Shown here: positions 53,901 to 64,000 of the stretch, piece after piece
Position numbering within the stretch: position 1 is the stretch's first letter
Layout of the letters: every line of letters begins with the position of its first letter
From: Scenedesmus sp. ARA3
Lineage: Eukaryota > Chlorophyta > Chlorophyceae > Sphaeropleales > Scenedesmaceae
Length of the DNA stretch: 64,000 nucleotides
Reading direction: 5' to 3'
Assembly: GCA_004335835.1 (NCBI GenBank)
Contig: RWJK01001123.1
Coordinates: 20,180-84,179 of the forward strand
The notes under the pieces: generated by a model
What the model was told of the DNA's origin: nothing
Database searches by the model: none
What the model saw: the letters and a program-made list of their open reading frames with translations, nothing else
Program-made: the position numbers and the translations under genes

Positions 53901-56268
53901 CGCGGCAGAAGCAGACAGGCTGGCACCACTGGTGGACAGCCTGCCCAGCAGGTGCGGCGTCATACCCCACATCATACTGCAGCCTGCATCGTTCTGGAGT
54001 CTGGAGGGCTGCAGTTCATGGCCCGGGCATCTTGCTGCAGTGCATGGCTGGTGATAAGCACTCACACGCAACAGCCTTTTTCACGCGTGCTAGCTGCGCC
54101 TGTGCTGCCTGCTGCCCGCTGCTCCTGCTGCCGCTGCCCCGCGTCATTGCCTGCTGCTGCTGCTGCCGCCGCTTTGCAGGAGCGTGTACGGCTCCGACAA
54201 CCGCAAGGTGCCTGTGGGCGAGATCAGCGCAGGGCAGCTGGCGGGCCTAGTGGCGGGCCGCCACTTCCCGCTGTGCATGAGCGTGATGTATGAGCGGCTG
54301 GCAAGTGAGCACCACCTGAAGCATTGGGGCCTGCAGCAGTTCTCGCTGTTCCTGAAGTCGATTGGGCTGCCGCTGGAGCAGGCGCTGCTCTTCTTCAGGC
54401 AGCAGTTTGCGCCAAGGTGAGCACAAAGAGGGTGCTTGCACTGCACACAGGAGAGGGCTTGACACAATGTTGTGTGGCGCTGGCAGTGCGCTTGTTTGTG
54501 CAGCAGTTTGCGCCCGGGTGGGGTTGCCAGCGTTGGGACGAGCGTGATGTATGAGCGGCTGGCCAGAGAGCACCATTCAGACCAGTTCACGCTGTTTCTG
54601 AAGTTGATTGGGCTGCCGCTGGAGCAGCCGCTGCTGTTTGTCAGGCAGCAGTTCGCACCCAGGTAAGCGCAAATGAAGCTGGGTTGCAGGAGAGGTTTGG
54701 CGCAGTGATGTCAGTGATGCAAGGGCAGTGTGCTGGAGCAGGCGCTGCTCTTCTTCAGGCAGCAGTTCGCACCCAGGTGGGAGCGAATGAGGTTGCTTGC
54801 AGGAAAGGTGGGCAGCATGGTTTGATGCAGTTATATGTGAAGAGGTGTGATGGCGGGCCGGCTGGTAGCTACCATGAGTAGGGCGCATGGGCGGCTAATG
54901 GGTTTAGCATAGTCGGTAGTGGTGACACAGAGGGTTGAAAGGATAAAGGCTCATACGAAACTCTCACTTATCTTGACTTGCAGGACGCCCGGCGACAAGT
55001 TCAAAAAGGAGTACGCGTACAACGTGCGCTACAACTACCGCCTGGCTCACAACTCCTGTTGTCTTCTGTTGTTTGTGGAGTTGCAGGACGCCTGGCGACA
55101 AGTTCAACAAGGAGTACGCGTACAACGTGCGCTACGACTACGGCCTGGCTGACATTACCAGCTATGTTCTGTTGTTTGTGGACTTGCAGGACGCCCGGCG
55201 ACAAGTTCAACAAGGAGTACGCGTACAACGTGCGCTACAACTACGGCCAGGAGGGCAAGCGCCAGGACTGGAGCGAGTGGAGCTGCGTGAAGATCATCAA
55301 TCAGGTACAATCGGCATGGCACTGGACCTGCTGCTGCTGCTGCTGCTGCTGCTGTGTCTGTGTGAGCTTGCTTGCTGAGGAAATCTTAAGCACAGCATAG
55401 CTTCAAGACTGCATGCCAAGGTAACAACGGGACAGAGGCAGTGGATCGGTTGCAGGGTACAGACTTGGGCGACGTTTGGGAGTGAGGGCGCGAGTGAGTG
55501 GCGATGTCTGATGCCCTTTGGGTGCTGCCTGTGGTGCATGCAGGAGGTTGGCGGCGCCTGCGCTGGTGCTGGCGAGTGCAACGGCGGCTGCCCCTACAAG
55601 ACCTACAGCGCAGAGCAGCTGCGCGCAGCACTCAGCCGCCTGAACTGCAACGACAAGTGAGTGCAGCACTTCAGTGCAGCAGCGGCAGCAGTTGCCGTGA
55701 TAAATGGCTTGTAAGCATGCTCATCAGCACTCTGCTTGCATGGCTCATTGTGCATACGTGCGCTGCACAAAACCCGCGTGTACCTGTTGATAGGCACACA
55801 CATGCGTGACAAAGCACACGCAGCAGACACCAGCGCATAATCTCACACTTGCAACTGACACAAATGCCATAGACACATGTAGACGAACAGCTTCCTGGCG
55901 TATTACTGACATCAAGCTGCTGCTGCTGCTGCTGCTGCTGCTACACCAGGGTCATCCGCGAGGTGGTTGACAAGGCGCGCGGCAAGCACTACCAGCTGGC
56001 CTGCGGCCTGGCCTTTGAAGGCATCACAGGCAGCCCGCAGGAGACAGGCATCAACAAGCCCAGCGAGTACTATGCATCCAGCATAGAGCTGGCTACGCAG
56101 CGCGCTGCAGCAGCAGCAGGTGCTAACGGTGCTGGCGCGCAGCAGGGGCAGCAGCAGCAGCAGCAAGGGCAGCAGGCGGGTGGGGGTGCAGTGCAGCCGC
56201 AGCAGCAGGAGGGTCCACCGCAGACGCCAGCTGGGCAGCAAGCAGTAGCTGCTGGTATTCCCGCATAA
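51000..56268 (+). CDS. PRIM2: DNA primase large subunit
   Basis: This is the iron-sulfur regulatory subunit of the primase-polymerase alpha complex, which starts RNA primers in the nucleus. Eleven exons (51000-51159, 51299-51354, 51626-51817, 52502-52671, 52904-53038, 53113-53260, 53818-53951, 54180-54416, 55190-55304, 55544-55656, 55950-56268) give 592 residues in phase; the 52904 and 53113 boundaries are the least certain. Family landmarks are MYKEVPTGEISLEEFEEYAL, the C-terminal domain QQFSLFLKSIGLPLEQALLF, and FNKEYAYNVRYNYGQEGKRQ. The four 4Fe-4S ligands are expected near Cys364 (FPLCMS), Cys443 (WSCVKII), Cys465 (GGCPYK) and Cys505 (YQLACG). The Gln-rich C-terminal tail is extra to the family. 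Exon-edge copies are abundant: 51905-52061, 52175-52210, 52390-52425, 52725-52795, 53330-53605, 54540-54780 and 54984-55145. Confidence 0.95.
51785..52061 (+). repeat. Three copies of a PRIM2 exon end
   Basis: The end of exon 3 (FKFRFKALGRQQQ) recurs with donors after 51817, 51954 and 52061, spacings 137 and 107 bases. The third copy has acquired an in-frame TAG (GGCAGTAGCAG). Confidence 0.88.
53330..53605 (+). repeat. Decayed copies of the PRIM2 GQAYVGEDQ exon end
   Basis: The end of exon 6 (LLRAGQAYVGEDQ then GTGCGG) is copied at about 53345-53397, 53478-53502 and 53565-53600. The first copy keeps a GT donor. Confidence 0.85.
54984..55242 (+). repeat. Three copies of a PRIM2 exon start, exact 103-bp period
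   Basis: The start of exon 9 (TPGDKFNKEYAYNVRY) occurs at 54984, 55087 and 55190, exactly 103 bases apart each time. Each follows TTTGTGGACTTGCAG-like sequence, so all three have an intact acceptor. Only the last runs on to the conserved GQEGKR. Confidence 0.95.
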
Positions 56269-56654
56269 TAGTGCTTGCTTAATGCGTTTTTATGTAGGCT
56301 TTTTGCCAGTTGGTGGATTCATGTAATCATTTGCCGCCTTCTAAAGGGGTTTCTTGGAGGGGGGGGGGTCCTGTCCCGCCATATTCAAACTAGCATATAA
56401 CTGTTACAACGTCAGCCAACAGAGGTACCGGGCCGTGTACTCAAATAAGATCATGTTAAAAACCAACGGTTCGTGGCACTCGCACCGTGCAACGATCGTA
56501 ACACATACGTTACAGACGCATCAGCCATCGCGTGTGTGTTGCTTGCTCAACTTTCGCTGTCACTATGATCGTGCAGCAACGACGTTAAGATGCGTCTCAT
56601 CTTCAGCACTCTACAGCTGCCATCGCGGTAGTTGCGAGTGCTGCATGCAGCAGG
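56269..56654. other. Spacer PRIM2 / codanin-like gene
   Basis: These 386 bases contain a G9 run near 56361 and no gene. They hold the PRIM2 3' end and the promoter of the next gene in the same orientation. Confidence 0.45.
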
Positions 56655-59600
56655 ATGGTACAGCAGGATGGTGCTGCTGTGGGCTTGCAGGAGCTTCTGT
56701 ATCATGCACTCAACGAGGGGCCAGTCTACTCAGCACTGGTGCCTTGGGTACTGGACTGCACCCCACAGGTGATTCAGCCGTTGCAGGCAGTGCCCTATTG
56801 TGCCCTGCTGCTGTTGGGCTGCTGTTGGCATGTTTGCTGGTCTCGTCCTGTACTGTACAGTGACCCCAGCTAGCCTCTTGACGCACATGCACATGACATC
56901 ACGTACATCTATCCCGCAGGCACCATCGCTGTCTGTCCATGTGCAGCAGCGGCAGGTCCTGCAGCAGTACCAACTGCAGATGGGATCTGCACGCCCACAA
57001 GACATGCGCAACTGCGTGCAGCAGGCATTGGAGCAGTGCTGCAGCCATGCCTGCTCCATCCACACTGACGAGTGCAGCAGCAGCAGCAGCAGCTGTGGCG
57101 CGCTGCAAGAAAGTGGCACTGGACAAAAGGGCAACATACCCAGCAGCAGCTGCAGCCTGTCAGCAGCTGCCACTCGTCTGGCCAAGCTGCATGGTCACAT
57201 GCTAGCACATGGACTGCTGCCAAACTTGGCGGAGCAGCTGCATGTGCTGGTGCTGCTGTTGACCTCAGGGCCGCTCCTTGCAGGCAGCAGCAGCAGCAGC
57301 AGCAACAGTGTATCAAACATCAAGCGCACACCAGGCAGCAGCAGCGCGGCACGCCGCGACAAGGACAGCATCATCAGCAGCGCAGGTAGCAAGCAGCAGA
57401 AAGGCAAGCAGCAGCAGCAAGCCAGCACCACACCAGCAGCAGCACTAGCCGCATCAGTTTCCTGCAAGCCTGCTGTTGTGCCAGTCAGCAGTCCAGAGCA
57501 GCTGCTGTGCTGCCGTGCATGTGCAGCCAGGTATGCAGCAAAGGCCCTGGAGTGCAGTGGCAAGCTGCTGAGCTGCCTTCCTAAGCAGCTGCTGCTGTGC
57601 TTGGCCAGCAGTCAGCACACGCAGCAATACGGCCCTGGGCTAGCTGCTCTGCTGTCCAAGGCAACTGCAGCAGCACCAGGTGCAGGCTTGGGAAACAGCG
57701 TCGGGTTGGGTGGTGAGGGAGTGTTCACGCCTGGGGCAGTGACACAGCACCGCACCCCACAGCAGCAGCAGCAGCAGCAGCATGGCACAAAGGGCAACAG
57801 CCTGAGCAACGGCAAGCAGCGCCCAAGCAGCGCAAATGGTCCTGCAAGCACCCACTTCGGCAATAGCAGCAGCAGCAGCAGTAGGCCAAGCAGTGCAGGC
57901 CCACTTGCAGGAGGAGGCAGCTGGTCTGCTGCTACACCTGCTGCAGCATTGGGCGGCATTGGCAGTGCTGGCCGCAGCAGTAGCAGGCCGGGCTCAGCTG
58001 CTGCTGCTGCTGCTAGCGCTGTTGCTGGCGGGAGATTGTCGGGTGTTGGCTTGCTGAGTCATCATCATCATGCAGCAGGCTCCAGCTCAGCAGGTAATCA
58101 CCACCACCATCATCACCAGGGTTACGCACCGACCCCAGGGTCAGCCGGCAGCAGCAAAGCCGCAGCAACCGCAGCGCTAACAAACCGTGAGAAGAGCCGC
58201 GACCAGTTCTTCTCTTTACTGCGGCGCTGCAGCAGCAGGCTGGAAGGTCTGCGGCAGCAGCAGGCAGCAGCAGCAGGGCTCGATTCGCCGCAGCAGCGCG
58301 TAGCCGCTGCTGCTGTGGCAACCACTGAGCTTCACGAGCTGCTGTCTGAGCTAAGCGTGGCCGCAAAGCAGCTGCTGCTGCAGCTTGCGCCAGGCAACCA
58401 GGGGTACCTTGCGGAGCTGTTTACCGCGTGTGTGCTGCAGGCAGCGAGCAGCGGAGAACCAATCTTAGAGCCTCAGCTGGCTATGATGGCGCAAAGGGAG
58501 CCTAGTAAGTTTCACAAGCTGCAGCAGCGCTTGGCACATGGCACTTCTGCTGCTGCTGGAGCAGAGTTCAACACATCGCCAGTCCCTGGCCTGCTGCAGC
58601 CTGCAGCAGCAGCAGCAACGGGGGTAGTAAAGCAGGCGCCTGTGAGGAGCGCAGCAGCAGCAGCAGGGCCAGCAGGCGGCAGTGCCAGCAAGGGGGCTGT
58701 AGCAGGTGGAAGCAGCAGCACACAGCGCAGCAGTAGCAAGCCGCCTGTCCCTGAGGGGTTGCGTACGCCTGTAGAGAGTATAAGCGGCACGCTAGCATCA
58801 CCAGCAGCAGCAGCAGGATCAGCACAGGTGCAGCAGCCACACATCATCAGTGCTAGCAGCCAGCGCGCAGCACAACGCATTCGGCCTTCCCCTGCCTCCC
58901 AGGGCCTGGCTGCAACTGGCCTTATGTTTAGGATGTCAGCACCTAGCAGCAGCAATGGCCCTAGCAGTGCCTCTGCAGCAGCAGCAGCAGCAGCAGGTGC
59001 TGCTGCTGCTGCTGCTGCTGCTGCCAGCACAGGTACTATGCATGCCCCGAGCAGCAGCAAACCCTCAGCAGGGCAGATCAGGCAGATCCGGCCTGAGGCT
59101 GCTGCTCCCAGCAGCGCCAGCAGCAGCAGCAGCAGGCTCACTGCAGCTGCTGGCATCAGCACACCAGTGCCTTTTGCAGGCAGCGCTGCAGGACTAGCAC
59201 CATCGCCCCTTGGACCAGGGCTGATACAGCAGCAGCAGCAGCAGCAAGGCGGCGGTTCGACATGGACTGGCAAAGGATCAGCAGCAGCAACAGCAGTGGT
59301 GCACACGCCTGCCTCTGCACCTGCAGCTGTACATGGCGCCGCAAGTCTGCCGCCGCATTCAGCAGCTGTAGCGGCAGCAGCAGCACATCACAGGGTGCCA
59401 GGCTCTGCACCCCACAGAGCAGCAGGCACACCCTCAGCAGCACTAGTGGGTCATCAGCATGGCAGCAGCACGCAGCTGGTGCTGCAGCTGCTGTCTGAAG
59501 TGCCTGCAGGGCAGCATGTGCTACTGCTGGTGCTGCATGCTGCAGACAGCAGCAGCTTTAACCGTAGCTTGCTGGGAGTGCTGCTAGCTAGGGCAGAGCA

Positions 59601-62434
59601 TCTGCTGAGCAGTAGTCCTGCTAGTTTGGCTGCCGCTGGGGGCCTCGGGCAACAGGCAGCATCACTTGCTGCTCTCGGCAGCTACTGCAGCTACCTTTGC
59701 TTTGTGGCGGGTGCTGTAGCAGAGCCGCCGCACATGCTGGCTGCAGCTACAGCGCCAAGCGGCGGCTGCAGCAGCGGACAGGGCGAGGGCTGCCTGCTGC
59801 AACAGCAGCCGGTGGTGGATCTTGCAGATTTTCTGCAGAAGGTGCTTGCCAAATGCAGCAGCAGCAGCAGCAGCAGCAATGGCTGCATGAATGGGCCAGA
59901 CAGCAGCAGCGAAGATAGGAGCTGCAGCTGGCAGCTGGCACTGTCTGTGCCGTTTGCGTGCGCTGCGCTGCGCTTTGCAAGCTTTGCTCCTGCTGCAGCC
60001 TGCAGCGCAAGCGTAGCAGCGGCGCAGCAGCAGCTGCAGCAGCTGCAGAGCCTACCTTGCATGGCCCCTACACACGAGGACTATGGCCGGCTGCCTGCCT
60101 GCCTCTCCAGCTGCTTGGCTGGCTGCCAGTTACTGCAGCAGCAGGACTCAACTGCTTACGCTGCTGCTTACACCTGCAGCCATAGTTGTGATGCTGCGGC
60201 AGCATCAGCGCAGCAGCAGCAGCTGGTGTGTGGCAGTGGGCTGACAGCCGCAGCCCTTGAAGCACTGAGCAGGGTGGTTGCAGAAGGTGGTGCACTAGTG
60301 GATGATGCTTATTGGGCTGTCTGCAGCCCTGGATTGCAGCAGCTGACTGGGCTGCTTGCTGAGTCAAGCGCAGCAACTGTACGGCAGCAGCAGCAGCAGC
60401 AGGGTAGGGGCAGCCAGTCTGTTGATAGGGCAGCTAAGGAGCCTAACACTGCTGCAGATACAGGTGGTGCTGATGGTTTTACAGTCAGCAGACGAGCAGC
60501 AGCAAGCTTGCCCCAGGTTGCACAAACAGCAGCAGCACCCAGCAGCCGCACCACTGCTGCATCAGCAGAGCCAAGCTCTACTGCTGCAGACATCCCTGCC
60601 ACAGCAGCAGCAGACGGCAGCAGCAACAGCAGTCCCTCTGCAGCTGCAGGCGCGCCGCGGCACACAACGCCGCTGCTGCTGGCGCCGCGCGTGCCGCCGC
60701 CGCTAGAGACTCCCCCGCAGTGCCTAGCTGCTGCGCTGGCTGCTGTTGGTGACCCTGTGGTGCAGCAGCTGCAGCAGGCCTTCATCGCGCAGTACAGCAC
60801 GGATGACACGCCGGTAGGTGTTGGTGATGGTGTTGTCTGCTGCTGGGTGATCACATGTGAGGCATTCATCTTCTTGTGCTGGTACGCACGACTGACATGT
60901 CTGTTGTTTGTCTGCCAATTGGCAAGGGCGTCCACAGCTTGCTGACGGCTCTCTATGATGTAGTTCTTGCTGCCTCTGCACTATGGGAAGGTTCATGTAC
61001 TTTCATCCTACTGCTCGGCCATGTGGCTGACCTTGCTGCAGCCACCACGCTTGGCGCACTTCATCCAACCGCTAGCACCACGTCAACAACAAATCGCCTG
61101 CCGCTTGTTGTGTATGCTGCACTCCTTTCTGCACCAAACAACTCTACAACTGCAGGTGAAGATGCGTGACGTGCTGTCCCTGGTGAACAGCATCCTGTGT
61201 GCCAACAGCCTGGCCCTGGCCCTGAGTGAAGGCGTGCCAGCTGTGCTGCAGCAGCACTTGGATGCCATGCAGCAGCAAGTCACGCAGCAGCTGGCTCCTG
61301 CAGGGCAACAGGGAGGCGCAGCAGCAGCGCAGCTGCAGGGACAGGTGAGGAAGCTTGACACAGGTCCAGCTGCTGTGTTTGATCTTCTTTAGAAGTAGTG
61401 CGCGCATCATTTGAGGTACTGCTGCGGGCCCGCACAAAAGCAACATGTGTGCGCTGCGTGTTGGCAGCGGCCAAGTCTGGATGATGTTTCCCAAGCTGCC
61501 ACATCACATCTCACCGATGCATACCGCATCATTGCTCATCCTCATATGGCTGTTGTGGTCTGCGCCTGTCCTTTTCCCCCGCAGGACTTGGCTCGCGCTG
61601 TGCATGCCATCTGTGCCGCACACTCGCTGCCTGCTATCCACGCATCGCTAGAGTCCGCAATGCAGCGCGCAGCAGCACACGCCAGCCAGGCAGCGGCAGC
61701 GGCCTGTGCCTCACTGCTGCCGGCAGAGGTGCCTGCTGCAGCTTCTGCTGCTGCTGCTGCGCTGCTGGCAACTTCCTGCAAGGCCAGCTGCGCGCAGCGC
61801 CTACTGCAAGAGGTGGGTGGGACAGGGGGTTGTGGGAGATGCAATATGCAGCTGGTGCAGTTGCACATTGCAGACTTGTCAACTGGTCACGTTGACGAAC
61901 GTTTGTCTGCTGAAGCATGCAGCTTGCAACTGTTGCTTGTGCCTGTGTGTGCGCTGTGCTGAGCGTCTGGCGGAGAGCGGGCATCTTGTTGCTGCTTACA
62001 CAGAACTGCTCCAGCAGTGCAGCTGGAAGACAACCTCCGCCACATACCATGTGCTGGCAGCCCCTCGTGACCTCGTATATGCGCGCACGCTCTGTCCTGC
62101 AGGTGCCTGTGCTGGTGCAGTCTCAGCTGGCTGACACAGCCGATGACCTAGTGAGGCTCATTAGCCGCCAGTGGGCAGTGCACCTGCGCATGACAACAGC
62201 ACCGGGCACCAGCAACCCCGCCACAAGCAGCAGCAGGCAGCCAGCAGCAGTGGGCCGGCAGGTTGCAGCAGACCCACAGCAGCAGCAGCATGCGCCGGTA
62301 GCGGCAGCTGCGGCGAACAGCAGCAGCAGTAAACCTGTGGTAAACGGCGGTGCTGCAGCGGTGAAAGCTGCAAGGCGCATCAACCCTGTGCCAGTTGCCA
62401 GCGTGCCTGTCAGCACAGCAGATGCAGGCACGAT

Positions 62435-62465
<31 letters not shown>

Positions 62466-63392
62466 GCAGCTAGCAAGGCTGGCACGGCGGCCCTCGCAGA
62501 TGTGTCTGCATTGCTGCAAGACGCAGCAGCGGGTGCAACTGATGGTGCGGGGAGTTGCGCTGTGGCAGCTGAGGACGTTGCTGCACATGTTGAACCTGCT
62601 GCAGCAGCAGCAGCAGCAGCTGAGTGGGCTGAGCCAGCAACATCTGGCAGCGTGGACAACATGGTTGAGGCGCTGCTGGGCCTCTGCATCAGCAGCAGCT
62701 GCAGCACTGGAGCTGCAGGCGGCACAGCGATTGTGCCTGCAGAGTATGTGGAGCTTCAGAAAGCAGTAGCAACAGCAGTTAGTCAGCGTAGTTTAGAGCA
62801 CGCAGTGGCTAGTTACGTTGCAGCAGCTGCAGAGCTGCTGCCAGATGGCCTGCCAGCAGACGAGGTAATCAGCAGTAGCAGCAGCAGTGCAGCAGCGGTA
62901 GCTTGGAGGCAGGTGGTGAGTGCAGCGGTATGTACAGCAGATGTTTTAGTGGCTGGCATTGCAGCTGGATGCTACACAGCGAGTGAACTAGAGCAGGAGC
63001 TGCTGGCGCATTTGAAAGATGCTCCCCAGACTGCAGCATGTGTGGCGGCAAGTGCGGCAACAGCAGCAGCTGCCGGCCCGCAGGCAAGTGCTGCAGCAAA
63101 GGCGACCAGCAGTGCTGGGCAGCAGCAGCAGCTGTGCCAGCTGTTAGCAGGAGCAGTGCTGCATGCACTTCTAACCAGCGGCCAGCAGAAGCTTGCTGTG
63201 TGGGCTGGACAGGCGGGCCCTGGGTGCTGCTTTGAGGCCAACAGCAGCAGCAGCAGCAGCATGGCACACTTTGTGAAGCTGCCTGCAGCGTTGATGAAGG
63301 TGGCAAGGGATGACGGCCCACTGTGGCTGCTGCAGCAGCTGCGCATGTGGCTGCAGGCAGCAACTCTAGGCAGCACTGGCGGCAACTGTTAG
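56655..63392 (+). CDS. Codanin-1-like protein
   Basis: Exons 56655-56768, 56920-60813, 61156-61344, 61585-61812 and 62103-63392 join in phase to 1,904 residues, of which 1,298 are in one exon. Most of the protein is Ala/Ser/Gln low complexity. The ordered islands resemble codanin-1 of animals and plants: LTNREKSRDQFFSLLRRCSS, VLLLVLHAADSSSFNRSLLG, and a C-terminal helical block (LLPAEVPAAASAAAAALLAT, RLLQEVPVLVQSQLADTADD). Codanin-1 binds the histone chaperone Asf1 and limits histone delivery in S-phase. That role here is an inference, and I judged the similarity from memory of the family pattern. The start at 56655 is the first ATG of an open frame and may miss an upstream exon. In contrast to its neighbours, the introns carry no clear exon-edge copies. 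Confidence 0.5.
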
Positions 63393-64000
63393 GTGCTTGT
63401 TGGGCTGGGATCGGTTGATGCCAGGGCACCTATCGTGGAACATTGAAGCGCATATCGGATGAATCGTTTGGCTGTTGATAATGATATGGTCCACAAGAGG
63501 AGGAAAGAGAGATAGAGAGGTGTGGTGACTGCCCCTCTTTCCTAAAATCTAGAGAGGGGTGAGGGGGTCAGGATGGAGATTGAGACCTCAGGTTGAAGTC
63601 TTGAATGTCGCCATCTCAACAGAAGACGTTGTCAGCCACAAATGTAAAAGAGTGGTGTGGGACGTTTCATGCATGTGCTGCAGCTGGCTGTCTGGACGCT
63701 CCATTTCGATCAGCCACTCCGCACCCCTGCGCGCTTCGAACGCGTCCTATGTCAATCGAAGTCCACAGAAACCAGAGCTTATGGTTACAAGGACGCACAT
63801 ATTTCTAGAACTATTGATGACGCACTTGCAGGGGCGGGTGACACCCCCGGTGGACGTAAGCAACGTGGTGATAGTGGTTCACGGATCTTTGAAGCTGAAG
63901 TGCTTGAATGAACTTTTAGGTGATCCGCACTCCCAGAAAAGGTGGTTATTACTGTCACGTGGACAGACGGGAAACCTCAACCCGGAAGTAACCGTGGCTT
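63393..64000. other. Terminal 0.6 kb, nothing recognised
   Basis: There is a purine-rich patch at 63490-63530 and an 84-codon open frame at 63657-63911 with no domain. CAG/CTG words, abundant in the preceding kilobases, are almost absent. The stretch could be 3' flank or the start of a different kind of sequence. Confidence 0.4.

Overview
The window is nuclear DNA of a green alga. Chlorophyte ancestry is suggested by intron-rich genes with GTG[A/C]G donors, a plant-type TEY MAP kinase, an R2R3-MYB factor, several predicted plastid or thylakoid proteins, and heavy CAG/CTG (Gln/Ala/Ser) microsatellites. A coenobial or unicellular chlorophyte such as a member of the Sphaeropleales would fit, but the sequence alone does not fix the genus. 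All gene models are manual splices checked for phase; no transcript data were available.

Layout. 0-2.6 kb (+): 3' part of a TruA/Pus1-type tRNA pseudouridine synthase. 4.1-8.1 kb (-): SLC35G/EamA-type membrane transporter. 8.5-9.9 kb (+): conserved STI1-domain protein. 11.1-13.9 kb (+): PP2C phosphatase. 13.9-17.0 kb: gene-poor, short repeats. 17.2-23.9 kb (-): very large R2R3-MYB factor. 24.8-29.3 kb (+): MAP kinase. 31.4-32.3 kb (-): BSD2-like DnaJ-type zinc-finger plastid protein. 32.5-35.9 kb (+): BSD-domain protein. 37.0-40.6 kb (-): unrecognised secreted or membrane protein. 41.8-44.7 kb (-): alpha/beta-hydrolase. 44.9-46.5 kb (+): DUF1279 (FAM210-like) membrane protein. 46.5-49.2 kb: unresolved, with a minisatellite. 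49.2-50.7 kb (-): small protein with a Tat-like thylakoid signal. 51.0-56.3 kb (+): DNA primase large subunit PRIM2. 56.7-63.4 kb (+): codanin-1-like protein. Several pairs are divergent with short shared promoters (SLC35G/STI1, MYB/MAPK, BSD2/BSD, hydrolase/DUF1279, lumen protein/PRIM2).

Two genome-level features dominate. First, in ten of the twelve genes an intron-exon boundary has been tandemly duplicated in units of roughly 90-137 bp. This leaves one to five decayed copies of an exon edge, often with its splice site, in the neighbouring intron or beyond the last exon. Second, CTG repeats on the sense strand lie immediately upstream of many acceptors and apparently serve as the polypyrimidine tract, while CAG repeats on the sense strand lie in exons and encode Gln/Ala/Ser runs.

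The neighbouring genes do not form an obvious pathway. The only functional adjacency worth noting is PRIM2 next to the codanin-1-like gene, since both families are connected to S-phase.
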